Shown: positions 48,164-57,758, counted from the stretch's first letter. The stretch: 64,000 nt of DNA from Sipunculus nudus (GCA_026874595.1 JAPPUL010000095.1:122001-186000), one strand, 5' to 3'. Numbers and translations are program-made. The notes: a model not told the origin generated them from the letters alone.

Positions 48164-49564
48164 CTAATAAGAAGTAAGCTTGAAAAGCATTTCCTTAAGA
48201 GATTTTGTATCGCTTGTATAAAGTCTTGCTAATAGCTTTTCAAGACCTTTTAAAAAACTAACTCCAACTTCCCGCCTCTCAAGAACATATATATCCTTAT
48301 GCCTAGATAATTCCTCCCGCTCATTATCAGGGTCCCACATCTTTTCATGCAGCTTCTCTCCAGCTTTTAATCCCGTATACTCTATCTTTATATCTTTATA
48401 TAAGTTTGGTTTGTATATCTTAATTAAAAGCCTTGCAAGATCGTATATTAAGACAGGTTTTCCCATGTTTAATACAAATATCTCACCTCCTACACTCATT
48501 GAACATGCTTGAATCACAAGCTGGGAAGCCTCTGATATGCTCATGAAATAACGACTTGCCCTTTTATCTGTAACCGTTATTGGGCCTCCAAGCTCTATTT
48601 GTTTCTTAAATAAGGGCACCACACTACCTCGACTACCAAGTACATTTCCAAAACGTACTGCACAATATTTAGTCCCTCCTCCATTCCCTGCGTAATATAA
48701 CATCAAAAGTTCTACGACGCGCTTTGTTGCTCCCATCACATTACTTGGCCGTACTGCTTTGTCTGTTGATACTAATACAAATCTCCTAACCCCATAACTC
48801 TCACTGAGCTTTAGCAAGTTTAATGTTCCGCTTATGTTATTATGTATCGCTTCCTTTATGTGACTTTCCATCAGATTAACATGTTTATGCGCTGCCGCGT
48901 GGAATATTACATCCGGTTTATCTTTTACAAACACTTCTTCCAATAGCTTATTGTCTACTATGTTTACTATCCTATAGCTTATCTTTAGACTTTTATAATG
49001 TTGCTCTATCTCTTTATAGGTGCTATATATACTATTCTCTCCACGACCAAGCAATATTAACTCTCTCGGATTTAAACTGCCTAGCAATATACTAAGCTCT
49101 TTACCTATACTGCCTCCTGCACCTGTTACCAAAACCCGTTTGCCGCTTATTGTTTTTACTATGTCTTTTAATTTTAATGTAAGACGCGATTCTTTAAATA
49201 TATCACCAAGCTCTATCTCACTAAGCGGATACCTTATCTTTGTATCCTTATCTAGAAAATGATAGTAGCCCGGTACTATATTTATTCGTATATCGCACTC
49301 CAATAGCTTATTTAATATCTTATAGACTGTTGCCCCTGTTGCATGCGGTATTGATATTATTACATAATCTATTTCTTTTTTATATATTATATCAGGAAGC
49401 TTTTGTGTTGTTCCGTGTATTGGACGTCTATTTATTTCTTTCCCCTGTTTATCCAATGCATCGTCTAAATACCCTATCAAGTTGTATTTTGTGTTACTTA
49501 TTATGTCTGCACCTACTATCTTACCACTTTCCCCGGCTCCTATTATCAGTACATTGTTTCTCAC
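48164..49564 (-). CDS. Nucleotide-sugar 4,6-dehydratase/epimerase (CapD/FlaA1/PglF type), soluble form
   Basis: 466 residues. An N-terminal CoA-binding-like Rossmann half (VLIIGAGESGKIVGADI near residue 5, then GYLDD) and an SDR domain (RVLVTGAGGSIGKELSILLG near residue 145, then VSTDKAVRPSNVMGATKRVV). Unlike the membrane PglF/WbpM type of about 600 residues it lacks the N-terminal transmembrane helices and starts directly in the first Rossmann fold. It probably makes a UDP-4-keto-6-deoxy sugar for surface polysaccharide; the substrate is unknown. Confidence 0.8.
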   Translation of the reverse strand: MRNNVLIIGAGESGKIVGADIISNTKYNLIGYLDDALDKQGKEINRRPIHGTTQKLPDIIYKKEIDYVIISIPHATGATVYKILNKLLECDIRINIVPGYYHFLDKDTKIRYPLSEIELGDIFKESRLTLKLKDIVKTISGKRVLVTGAGGSIGKELSILLGSLNPRELILLGRGENSIYSTYKEIEQHYKSLKISYRIVNIVDNKLLEEVFVKDKPDVIFHAAAHKHVNLMESHIKEAIHNNISGTLNLLKLSESYGVRRFVLVSTDKAVRPSNVMGATKRVVELLMLYYAGNGGGTKYCAVRFGNVLGSRGSVVPLFKKQIELGGPITVTDKRASRYFMSISEASQLVIQACSMSVGGEIFVLNMGKPVLIYDLARLLIKIYKPNLYKDIKIEYTGLKAGEKLHEKMWDPDNEREELSRHKDIYVLERREVGVSFLKGLEKLLARLYTSDTKSLKEMLFKLTSY

Positions 49565-49580
49565 CTTGCTTTTGCTCCAG

Positions 49581-50993
49581 CTACTTGCCTACACAGAATT
49601 TATCGAATATATTATCTATTACCCTGTCGGATGTCGTATGCTCCCCTACAAGCTCATCTAAACTAGATAAGGCACCCATAAGTTCAAGAGAGATAAACTC
49701 ATACCCTGCCCCATTAGAAAGCAGCTTCTCGACTTCTTTTATACCAGCACAGCAGACTCTTAACAAACTTGATTGCCGTATATTACAATATATTTTACTC
49801 CGATTTTGTTCAACTCCTTCCTTACCACCTAGTATCAGATCCTTAAGACCCAATTCAAACTCTTTTAACCCATACCCCTCCAAAACTGATACCGAAAAAG
49901 TATTAAACCCTTTTAATATACCATCATCCATGCCACCTTTTACTAAGTCTATCTTGTTTTTTACCAAGATTACATTTTCCTTCCCTACCCCAAGCCGTTC
50001 TAGTTCTTGCTTTATTACATCGTCATCTTTACTATAACTCTCACTACTATCCAATAACCATAAAACATAATCGGTCTCCCCCATCTTTGCATAAGAGAAC
50101 TTTATACCCTCTCCTTCTATTACATCTTCTGCATCCTCCCTTACTCCCGCCGTATCCACAAGCTCCACCTCCAACTCACCCCCAAGCATCACCCTTGCAT
50201 CTATATAATCTCGTGTCGTGCCAGGACTACTTGAAACTATTGACCGACTCTTCCTTAAAAGATAGTTAAATAAAGACGACTTGCCCACGTTTGGCTTGCC
50301 CACCAATACCACCCTAACCCCAGAACGCAACCTCTCCCCCTCTTTACTATCTTTTAGCACCTTTTCTATATCATATATTATCTCGCTTAATAACTTTTTT
50401 ATCTTTGTTCCAAATGGACCCTCAAGCTCCTCCTCTGGATAGTCTATATATGCTTCGATTCCACTAAGTACATCCAACAACACCCTTCTATACCCTTTTA
50501 TCTTATCTGATAACTCCTTCTTTAATAACCCCTGCGCACTCTCCAGTAGCTTTCCATTGCGGGCTTTTATTATCTCGTCTATCGCTTCTGCTTGGAGTAA
50601 ATCAACTTTTCCATTTAGATATGCTCGCCTTGTGAATTCTCCCCTATTCGCTAACCTTACATACCCTAGATTAAGTATCTCTTCCATTATCTTATTTGGG
50701 ACAAGCTCTCCTCCATGACAATGTATCTCAACTACATCCTCTCCTGTAAACGACTTCGGGCCTCCCATATATACCACCAATACCTCATCTAATACATTCC
50801 CTTCTCTCATGCTTATTATCTTGCCATGATACATATAACGTGAACGCAGACAGCCCACCACCTCCCCACTAATCCCAATATAAAGATCCTCAAGTACCTT
50901 TTTTGCTTCTATACCTGATATCCGTACTATGCCTACTGCTCCAACACCCGCTGCTGTTGCCTGCGATACTATTGTATCTGTTTCCTTTTCCAC
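49581..50993 (-). CDS. mnmE: tRNA modification GTPase MnmE
   Basis: MnmE with MnmG modifies U34 of tRNA. The 470-residue protein has the N-terminal folate-binding domain (DTIVSQATAAGVGAVGIVRI), the G domain (VVLVGKPNVGKSSLFNYLLR near residue 220, DTAGVRE) and the C-terminal CxGK motif (FDKFCVGK). It follows jag, yidC, yidD, rnpA, rpmH in the usual order. Confidence 0.95.
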   Translation of the reverse strand: MEKETDTIVSQATAAGVGAVGIVRISGIEAKKVLEDLYIGISGEVVGCLRSRYMYHGKIISMREGNVLDEVLVVYMGGPKSFTGEDVVEIHCHGGELVPNKIMEEILNLGYVRLANRGEFTRRAYLNGKVDLLQAEAIDEIIKARNGKLLESAQGLLKKELSDKIKGYRRVLLDVLSGIEAYIDYPEEELEGPFGTKIKKLLSEIIYDIEKVLKDSKEGERLRSGVRVVLVGKPNVGKSSLFNYLLRKSRSIVSSSPGTTRDYIDARVMLGGELEVELVDTAGVREDAEDVIEGEGIKFSYAKMGETDYVLWLLDSSESYSKDDDVIKQELERLGVGKENVILVKNKIDLVKGGMDDGILKGFNTFSVSVLEGYGLKEFELGLKDLILGGKEGVEQNRSKIYCNIRQSSLLRVCCAGIKEVEKLLSNGAGYEFISLELMGALSSLDELVGEHTTSDRVIDNIFDKFCVGK

Positions 50994-51029
50994 CTTATTT
51001 AGCCCTGACCCTCTTTATTTAGCCCTGAC

Positions 51030-51689
51030 TCACTTTGTCAAGAATACCTTCACTTTCTTAAATGGACCCTCTCCTTCGCTCCTTGTTCCTATCCCTTTCA
51101 TATCTTGTAATACCAAATGTATTACACGACGAGCAAATGGACTCATTGGGGGCAGTATCTTACTCTGTTTATTTGCTTTGACATATTCTGCCGTCTTTAA
51201 CGCCAGGTTCTTTATACTTAGTTCCCTACGCCCGCAGTAACCTTCTACATCTAAAAAGATTTTCTTCCCTTTCTCCTTTCCTTCCTTTTTAACACTATGT
51301 CTCTCTTTATTGAAAACCATATTTACTAGAAGTTGTATCGCTTCAAGATTATTTCCTTGCTTACCTATTATAAGGCCAGATTCCTTGCTTGATATATCTA
51401 TAAATAGCATTTCTTCTGTCTCGTCTTTCACTTCTATTTCTACTTCTATGCCCATATGTTTAAATAAGTCTTCTAAATATCGCTTTACTTTATTTGCCTC
51501 TTTACTATACTTTTGTTCCTCATAAAATACTTTTACTTTTACAAGCTTCTCTTTCTTAAATCCAAAAAAACCTACCTTCCCCTGTTCTATTAATTCTACC
51601 TTTAGCTGGTCTTTTGTTAAATTAAGTGTCTCAAGTGCCAAATTAACCGCCTCCTCCTTTGTTTTTCCTTCAAATTCTTTTACTAGCAT
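51030..51689 (-). CDS. jag: Jag/KhpB RNA-binding protein
   Basis: 219 residues with a Jag_N domain (FEGKTKEEAVNLALETLNL at about 5-25), a KH domain (SGLIIGKQGNNLEAIQLLVN near residue 110) and an R3H-like domain (PPMSPFARRVIHLVLQD near residue 180). Jag proteins bind RNA and affect cell-wall growth. It lies between yidC and mnmE, its common place. Confidence 0.9.
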   Translation of the reverse strand: MLVKEFEGKTKEEAVNLALETLNLTKDQLKVELIEQGKVGFFGFKKEKLVKVKVFYEEQKYSKEANKVKRYLEDLFKHMGIEVEIEVKDETEEMLFIDISSKESGLIIGKQGNNLEAIQLLVNMVFNKERHSVKKEGKEKGKKIFLDVEGYCGRRELSIKNLALKTAEYVKANKQSKILPPMSPFARRVIHLVLQDMKGIGTRSEGEGPFKKVKVFLTK

Positions 51690-51817
51690 ATTCCCTCCTA
51701 AGCCTTTTCTTTAATTAATTTAGTATAACATCCTTCCCCTCTAACTTTCCCTCTAAAACCTCTTTAGTAGCGTATCCTTTTAATTCCACCATCCATAAAC
51801 ATACCCTTTATCTACCC

Positions 51818-53920
51818 TTAGCTGCTCTTTGCCTTCGCTCTCATATTCGTATACAATTGTTGCCCTATTTGTAATAAGTTTTGTACCGTCCAGTACAATA
51901 CCAGCCCAGATGGCATTGACCAAAATATAAATAAGAACAAGACCGGCATCATATATTGCATCATCTTTGCTGTCTGCCCCTTTGAATCACCTCCCATCCC
52001 CATCCCTGGCGCCGATTGTGGCATGAATTTCATCTGCACCACCGACGTCAGAGTCATTATTATTGGCAGTATATTTAAATCATTTGTTAGTAGCAAAGGT
52101 ATATTCGCTACTGTGTCCGGAGACGATAAGTCGTTTATCCATAAAAATTTACTGTTCTTTAACTCAAGTAGGTGCGGTACCACGCTCCATAATGCAAAAA
52201 ATACCGGCAGCTGCAACAACATCGGTAAACAGCCTCCTAACGGATTTATACCTTCTTTTTTGTATAAGGCCATCAGTTCCTTTTGTTGTTTTTGTTTGTC
52301 ATTCTTATGTTTCTTCTCAAGTTCTTTTAATTTCGGCTGCAGTTGCGACATCTTTTGTGTTGCTGTTAGACTCTTCTTTGTAAGCGGATGCAACAATATC
52401 TTTAGTACTATAGTTAAAAGCACTATCGATACCCCAAAATTACTTACCACATATTTATACGAACTAAACAAAACCCACTCTATTCCCCATTCCAATGGCT
52501 TTATAAAGGGTACCCAACTCCTATCTCGGACCTTTATTAAATCATACTTTTCATACTCTTCTGCCGTTAGTAAGGAGCGTGTCTTAGGTCCTACAAATAC
52601 TTTTAGATGATGATCTTTATATCCACCCCCCTCCAAATATATCTTCTCAAATCCAACCCCTATAACCTCTTTGTTCTCTTTTTCCTTTACATCGCTTTCC
52701 CAAAATAGAAAACTTGTACTCTTCTTGAATTCTCCATTATATATCTCTCCAAAATAGGAGCCTTTATCCCAGCGCATAGCTTTCTCCCCGCCCGCTCGCT
52801 CCTTTACGCTCCACTCCGGGATTATACTAACTATCAAATATCTACTGTCAAGACTCACCCATTTGAAGTTCCTAAAACCTTCAAGACTCTTTTCTACTAT
52901 CTCTTCTTCTGTACTAAAATCATCGTATTCTTTTAAATAGGCACTCTGGATTTGAAGGTCATAGCTTGATTTCTTCTCTTCACTATAATAAGGGCCAAGG
53001 CTCTCTCCCCAATGCACTCTGATACTTGCATTCTTCTCCTTAGACTCATTGTTACCTACTACTATAGCCTCATTTGATAAGTTTATTACTCGAAAATCTA
53101 GGCCTAATACATAATCTCTATCTGATATTATATATGTCTTTATTATTTCTATATCACGTGAGCTTATCCCCTCTCCCCCTTTAGATTCAAGTACCTTATA
53201 TTGTGACGCAAATAGCACTATCTGATAATTCCTATCTTTGCTTTCTTTCTCAAGCAAAACCCTCCCTAAATTACTCTTTACTACATCAAAATATTTTGTG
53301 TAATCACTTAACGTCCCCTTATCCAGTATCGACAGCTTTTTCCCTTCTGATTTGTAACTATATATACCATAATCATACACCGATTTTAATTTAGCATTTA
53401 AGCCTCTTGCTCCTACGAAGCTTGTTGCGAATGGCAGCACTTCTTCTTCTCTTACATCAAATACTGTCTCTATTAATTTGCCACCGTTGTCTTTATAGTT
53501 CTTTAGTTTTACACTCCTTAAAGCCCCATCTAAACTCGTAAATTGTATCTTGTATACTTCGTTCTCTATCAAAAAATCCTTTACATTTGAAAGCCCTACC
53601 TCAGCTAGATTATTCTCTTTGGAGGGAATCACCATCTTTCCAACATAATCTTTAAGATAACTCTCTTCCTTGCTTAAACCACTCAGCTTCTCTTCTTTAT
53701 CTACTGCTTTGTCCTCTTCCCCTTCTAACTTCACTCTCTTTTTACCTTCTAATTCTTCTTTAGATTCTTTTTTAGATCTTTCTAGCTTTTCTGATTTATT
53801 TACATCACTTGGCCCCTCTCTCGTATCTGACTCTTTTGGCGCTTTGGGGCCAAAGACTGTTAATACTACAAATACAAATATAAACGATAGTAATATTGCT
53901 AGTATTGTATTTCTATCCAT
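51818..53920 (-). CDS. yidC: YidC membrane insertase
   Basis: YidC inserts proteins into the inner membrane. The 700-residue protein has an N-terminal anchor (residues 5-24), a charged linker, a large periplasmic domain and the conserved insertase core from about residue 480 (VSNFGVSIVLLTIVLKILLH, then GINPLGGCLPMLLQLPVFFA and YMMPVLFLFIFWSMPSGLVL). It is longer than most (about 550-600), the extra length being the Lys/Glu-rich linker and periplasmic domain. Downstream of yidD by 85 bases. Confidence 0.94.
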   Translation of the reverse strand: MDRNTILAILLSFIFVFVVLTVFGPKAPKESDTREGPSDVNKSEKLERSKKESKEELEGKKRVKLEGEEDKAVDKEEKLSGLSKEESYLKDYVGKMVIPSKENNLAEVGLSNVKDFLIENEVYKIQFTSLDGALRSVKLKNYKDNGGKLIETVFDVREEEVLPFATSFVGARGLNAKLKSVYDYGIYSYKSEGKKLSILDKGTLSDYTKYFDVVKSNLGRVLLEKESKDRNYQIVLFASQYKVLESKGGEGISSRDIEIIKTYIISDRDYVLGLDFRVINLSNEAIVVGNNESKEKNASIRVHWGESLGPYYSEEKKSSYDLQIQSAYLKEYDDFSTEEEIVEKSLEGFRNFKWVSLDSRYLIVSIIPEWSVKERAGGEKAMRWDKGSYFGEIYNGEFKKSTSFLFWESDVKEKENKEVIGVGFEKIYLEGGGYKDHHLKVFVGPKTRSLLTAEEYEKYDLIKVRDRSWVPFIKPLEWGIEWVLFSSYKYVVSNFGVSIVLLTIVLKILLHPLTKKSLTATQKMSQLQPKLKELEKKHKNDKQKQQKELMALYKKEGINPLGGCLPMLLQLPVFFALWSVVPHLLELKNSKFLWINDLSSPDTVANIPLLLTNDLNILPIIMTLTSVVQMKFMPQSAPGMGMGGDSKGQTAKMMQYMMPVLFLFIFWSMPSGLVLYWTVQNLLQIGQQLYTNMRAKAKSS

Positions 53921-54005
53921 ATGTTCTTTTGTCTCTCCTACTTTCTATCTCTCTTTCTGTTAAGTCTTTCTATCTCTTCACAGTTCCTATACACATCTTT
54001 ATAAG

Positions 54006-54218
54006 CTACTTCAAAAGATCATAACCACCCGGATGATATGGATGACACTTTAATAACCGCTTTAAGGTAAGGTACAAGGCCTTTATGAAGCTATACTTTT
54101 CAAACGCTTGCCTTGCATATTCTGAACAGGTAGGATAAAATCGACATGATGGTGGCAGCATCGGGGATATATACTTTTGATAGCCCTTTATTAGGATTAC
54201 TACTACACTCCTTAACAT
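54006..54218 (-). CDS. yidD: YidD membrane protein insertion efficiency factor
   Basis: A 70-residue small protein: KGYQKYISPMLPPSCRFYPT and CSEYARQAFEKYSFIKALYL are diagnostic of YidD, with the three conserved cysteines. It overlaps rnpA by 7 bases, a common coupling. Confidence 0.93.
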   Translation of the reverse strand: MLRSVVVILIKGYQKYISPMLPPSCRFYPTCSEYARQAFEKYSFIKALYLTLKRLLKCHPYHPGGYDLLK

Positions 54219-54634
54219 CGTCCCTTTGCCACCCCTCCTCTCTCTTCATTCACCACCTCATTCACCGCCTTTTCCCGCTTTTCTCTTCTACTTATCTTTT
54301 CCCTTCTACTTATCTCGTTTATCAACATTCTAACACCTCTTGCCTTCTCATTATAACCAACTGTCTCTTTTGATACCTTTACTATCATTATATCCAAGCC
54401 TTTTAGCAGACGCTTATCTACCCTTAAAACTTCCTTTATTACTCGCTTTTCGTAATTCCTACATACTGCGTTCCCCAGCCCACGCCTTATCGATACTGCT
54501 ATCCTTGGAAATCTCACAGAACTCTTTCTATATATTCCTAAGTAATCTAACTTCCTTACACGCTTGCCTTCTTTATAAAGCTTAATTATTTCTCCCCGCT
54601 TTAACCCCAATACCCTTACCAATTCCTCACGCAT
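54212..54634 (-). CDS. rnpA: Ribonuclease P protein component
   Basis: RnpA is the protein subunit of RNase P. The 140-residue protein has VSIRRGLGNAVCRNYEKRVI (the RNR motif is ARNYEKR-like). The C-terminal tail of about 30 residues is repetitive and very basic (REKISRREKREK), longer than in most homologues. rpmH lies 249 bases upstream, which is a wide gap for this gene pair. Confidence 0.9.
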   Translation of the reverse strand: MREELVRVLGLKRGEIIKLYKEGKRVRKLDYLGIYRKSSVRFPRIAVSIRRGLGNAVCRNYEKRVIKEVLRVDKRLLKGLDIMIVKVSKETVGYNEKARGVRMLINEISRREKISRREKREKAVNEVVNEERGGVAKGRC

Positions 54635-54883
54635 CTTAACTCATCCGCATTATACGTCATCCTCATTTGAAAATCTTTTTTTTAACTTTTTATTTATATC
54701 TATATCCTCTCCCACCTTCCCAAGCTTTGCCTCCTTCCATGCCTCCTCATCCCTTTCCTCATCCCTCCCCATCTCTCCCCATCTCTCTCCATGCCTCTCC
54801 TTCTCTAAGCGTTTAACACAACATAGCGTTTGCTTATCTCCTTCTCGTACTAACCCATCCTTACATTCTAACCTATCCTTACA
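54635..54883. other. Gap between rpmH and rnpA
   Basis: 249 bases with no gene. The minus strand has GGAGAGATGGGGAGGGATGAGGAAAGGG-type purine repeats near 54740-54800, which may be tandem-duplicated Shine-Dalgarno-like pieces. The usual rpmH-rnpA spacing is far shorter. Confidence 0.5.
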
Positions 54884-55042
54884 TTACTTTTTATGTCGTC
54901 GCTCATCTGATACTGTTAACTTCTTGCGACCCTTCCGCCTTCGACGACGCAATACCTCCTGACCAGAGCTTGTTTGCATTCGTTTCATAAATCCAAACTT
55001 GCGACTCCTTTTTAGCTTACTAGGCTGATATGTCCTTTTCAA
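54884..55042 (-). CDS. rpmH: 50S ribosomal protein L34
   Basis: A 52-residue protein, translated from TTG at 55040-55042 to TAA at 54884-54886. It begins [20 protein letters not shown] and ends RRHKK, with the basic [11 protein letters not shown] stretch typical of L34. GGGAG is close upstream of the TTG. No dnaA is adjacent; the next items are tRNA genes. Confidence 0.93.
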   Translation of the reverse strand: MKRTYQPSKLKRSRKFGFMKRMQTSSGQEVLRRRRRKGRKKLTVSDERRHKK

Positions 55043-55283
55043 CTTCTTACTCCCTTATTTATTAAAACTTAAGAATATTTATACAAGCAATTTAAGCATT
55101 TTAAAGCCTCAGTCCCTTGTCTTTTCCTAGCTTTACCTTAATTTAACAATCTAATAATATTAAGTCTCCATGTCAACTAAATTTATATCTTTCTAAACTT
55201 ACATGCCCTTATTATACTAACCTTCTTTTCTTACCTATCTATTATATACACCTCCTGCAGCAATTACACCCCTTCCCTATTAT
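55043..55283. other. Gap between rpmH and tRNA-Leu
   Basis: 241 bases, AT-rich. I looked for DnaA boxes (TTATCCACA) and found none. Nothing coding seen. It probably contains the promoter for rpmH-rnpA. Confidence 0.4.
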
Positions 55284-55366
55284 GCCCAGAGCCGGACTTG
55301 AACCGGCACGATCTATAGATCAAGGGATTTTAAGTCCCTAGTGTCTACCAATTCCACCATCCGGGC
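55284..55366 (-). tRNA. tRNA-Leu (anticodon UAA)
   Basis: On the minus strand: GCCCGGA acceptor paired with TCTGGGC at the 3' end (one G-U pair), D-arm, anticodon loop CTTAAAA with TAA, a variable arm, and the T-loop GTTCAAGTC. 83 bases. CCA is not encoded. Confidence 0.93.
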
Positions 55367-55378
55367 TTCCTTTTCTAA

Positions 55379-55449
55379 GGCGTTGGTGGGAGTCGAACCC
55401 ACGATAGCGGTTTTGCAGACCGCCGCCTTAGCCACTTGGCTACAACGCC
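55379..55449 (-). tRNA. tRNA-Cys (anticodon GCA)
   Basis: GGCGTTG...CAACGCC acceptor, anticodon GCA in CGGTCTGCAAAACCG, T-loop GTTCGACTC; 71 bases. CCA is not encoded. It follows tRNA-Leu closely, probably one transcript. Confidence 0.93.
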
Positions 55450-55586
55450 ACCTTTTTTTACCTTATTAGCTCTTAAGTATACTAAATTTATTCCCTTTGA
55501 CAATATTTTTTATATCTCTATACATATTTATATCTTTATACTTTCCCTTAATTGCTATCCCCTTTCCTATCCTCTCTACCACAACT

Positions 55587-56087
55587 CTAAACACCCTTAA
55601 TTAGCGCCTGCTCTTCACAGTTTTCTACATGTTCACAATTTATGCAATCTCGCCATATCTTCTCAGGCAAAAGCCCTTTGTCATGTATTACAAAACCTTG
55701 CTTTATGAAATAATTAGGCTCGTAGGTTAACGTAAATACACTGCTTAATCCGTAGCTCTTTGCTTCTTCTACGCAACTCTTTATTAGCTCCTTACCCACC
55801 CCTATACCCTTATATCCTTCCTTCACCACAAGAGACCTTATCTCACCAAACTTTTCCGTATAGATAGTTAGGGCCACCACTCCTATTAATCGTCCTCCTA
55901 TTAAACATACCGTGAAATCTCGTACGCTCTTATATATATCATCAAGACTTCTATAAAGAATTATCCCCTCTTTTGCGTATATATCTAGTAACCCTTTTAT
56001 AGCTTTTGACTCATGCACTCTCGCTTTCCTTACCTCTACCCCCCCCCTTAACCCTTCTCTATCCTCACTCTTTAGACTCATATCCAA
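55587..56087 (-). CDS. ArgA-like GNAT N-acetyltransferase
   Basis: 166 residues of the GNAT fold. VVKEGYKGIGVGKELIKSCV near residue 90 is the acetyl-CoA motif. The C-terminal KIWRDCINCEHVENCEEQAL has three cysteines as in short stand-alone N-acetylglutamate synthases. The substrate may be glutamate, but this is not proven. It sits between tRNA-Cys and tig. Confidence 0.72.
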   Translation of the reverse strand: MDMSLKSEDREGLRGGVEVRKARVHESKAIKGLLDIYAKEGIILYRSLDDIYKSVRDFTVCLIGGRLIGVVALTIYTEKFGEIRSLVVKEGYKGIGVGKELIKSCVEEAKSYGLSSVFTLTYEPNYFIKQGFVIHDKGLLPEKIWRDCINCEHVENCEEQALIKGV

Positions 56088-56198
56088 ACCTTTATATATA
56101 CTCAGCTTTTTATCCGTATTATTATGCCTTGCTTTATCTTAAATTTATACTAACTTCTTATTTATTCCTTATTGATTATAGATTAGATTCTTTTGTTT

Positions 56199-56234
56199 GG
56201 CTAGCTTTTTGGCTAGCTTTTTGGCTATCTTTTT
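56199..56234. repeat. 12-bp GGCTAGCTTTTT tandem repeat, three copies
   Basis: GGCTAGCTTTTT at 56199-56210 and 56211-56222, and GGCTATCTTTTT at 56223-56234. It lies in the gap between tig and the GNAT gene, about 40 bases beyond the tig stop. Confidence 0.85.
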
Positions 56235-56272
56235 TTAGTAGGTCTTGCTTTCAGCTTAAACTAATTTCGCAA

Positions 56273-57610
56273 CTAGCTTATTAGCTCCTCGCCAGCTTCT
56301 TGAAGCTCATTATTTGATAGTACTTGTCTTATATATTTTCTGTGCAGCACAATATTCCTTCCATCCGCACCCTGCATCAGCAGCGATCGTATGTTCTCAG
56401 GTAATACATTCGTTCGCTCCCCTTCTTCTTGGCAGTAGAGATCTATGTCTTCCGGACCAACTTCAAGAGAGTTCTCCTCTATTATTTGACTCTTTATTAG
56501 TTCTAGCTTTGTGTCTTTTAACGCTTTCTCTTCATAGCCTTTCTTTAATTCCTCAAGTGTTGTATTTGTATCACGTATATAGTCTTCTAAGCTCATATTA
56601 TAGTTCTTTAAATTACTTTCAAATCCTTTTATATAATTTTCTATCTGATATTCTACTGCATTCTTTCCTATCGAAAATTCAGACCCCTTTATAACTTTTT
56701 CCATTATCTCATCAAAGCCCTTCTCTTCCTTCTTTATCTTACATTCAAGCTTAAGTGAACCTTCAATCGCTTGGCGGAGCTTAGACAAATTCTCAAAATT
56801 GTAATCCTTAGCAAGCTCATCATCAAGCTTTGGCAGAATTAGTTCTTCTATCTTAATCACCTCAAGTGTAAGACTTGTATATTCATCTTCCATCCCCTCA
56901 AAAGCATCCTCTACATTGTCTTTCTTAAAACTCCTTCTATCTCCTACTTTAAGCCCTTTTATTTCTCCTTTTAGTTTATCAAAATATTTATCCTCAAGAC
57001 GCATATTTAACTTATAATTACTCGTTCCCTCACCCCCATCATCAACATCCTCTTCAGCTTCCCCTTCTTTTAAAAACTTAACTTTTAAATCCACTATGTC
57101 TTCTTCTCCCACCCCAAGCCCATCCTCCTTCTCTCGTACATCTCCTCGCCGCTCTTGCAGCATCTCTAAATGTTTTGTTATATTCTCTTCCGTATATACA
57201 TACTTTGGAACCTCCACCCTAAGACCTTTATATTCACACATCTTAACTTCAGGATACATCTCCCCACTACCCTCAAAACTTATTCCCTCCCCTTCCTCTA
57301 ATTTGTTAAATACACTCGCCATCTTCTCTATTTCTATTGCCGATATGAAATATATCTTATCTCGTTCTCTAAGCAGCTTTAACACCTTTTCTACTATATC
57401 TTCAAGCGCCTTTTGCTTTATTGAAAACTCATACCGTTTTTTTAATATCCCCTTTGGCACCTTACCCTGCCTGAAACCTGGCACCTTTGCCTCCTTCCCT
57501 ACTTTAACATATCCTGTGTTAAACGATTTTTGTACCTCAGCCGCAGATACCTCAACCTGAAGTGATACCTGGCCTTCTCCATGTTTTTCTACTTTGACTT
57601 CTATTGACAT
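56273..57610 (-). CDS. tig: Trigger factor (ribosome-associated chaperone)
   Basis: Trigger factor helps nascent chains fold. The ribosome-binding domain holds VPGFRQGKVPKGILKKRYEF near residue 40, then a PPIase-like domain (GVGEEDIVDLKVKFLKEG) and a helical C-terminal domain. The start at 57610 (MSIEVKVEKHG) is preferred as the conserved N-terminus; an ATG five codons upstream is a tandem duplicate, and the frame is open to 57652. About 445 residues, a normal length. Confidence 0.9.
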   Translation of the reverse strand: MSIEVKVEKHGEGQVSLQVEVSAAEVQKSFNTGYVKVGKEAKVPGFRQGKVPKGILKKRYEFSIKQKALEDIVEKVLKLLRERDKIYFISAIEIEKMASVFNKLEEGEGISFEGSGEMYPEVKMCEYKGLRVEVPKYVYTEENITKHLEMLQERRGDVREKEDGLGVGEEDIVDLKVKFLKEGEAEEDVDDGGEGTSNYKLNMRLEDKYFDKLKGEIKGLKVGDRRSFKKDNVEDAFEGMEDEYTSLTLEVIKIEELILPKLDDELAKDYNFENLSKLRQAIEGSLKLECKIKKEEKGFDEIMEKVIKGSEFSIGKNAVEYQIENYIKGFESNLKNYNMSLEDYIRDTNTTLEELKKGYEEKALKDTKLELIKSQIIEENSLEVGPEDIDLYCQEEGERTNVLPENIRSLLMQGADGRNIVLHRKYIRQVLSNNELQEAGEELIS

Positions 57611-57629
57611 AATATTTGACATAATATTT
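57606..57629. repeat. 12-bp tandem duplication at the tig start
   Basis: GACATAATATTT at 57606-57617 and 57618-57629. Each copy contains the complement of ATGTC, so it duplicates the start codon in frame (MSNIMSIEV). It may be the origin of an alternative start. Confidence 0.85.
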
Positions 57630-57674
57630 TTACTTTTATTTCCACTTGGCACTACCCTCTCATTCTCAAATATA

Positions 57675-57745
57675 GCGGGAGACGGGATTTGAACCCGCGA
57701 CCTTTACCTTGGCAAGGTACTGTTCTACCACTGAACTACTCCCGC
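57675..57745 (-). tRNA. tRNA-Gly (anticodon GCC)
   Basis: GCGGGAG...CTCCCGC acceptor, anticodon loop TTGCCAA with GCC, T-loop GTTCAAATC. 71 bases; CCA is not encoded. Confidence 0.93.
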
Positions 57746-57758
57746 AAAAACACAATAT

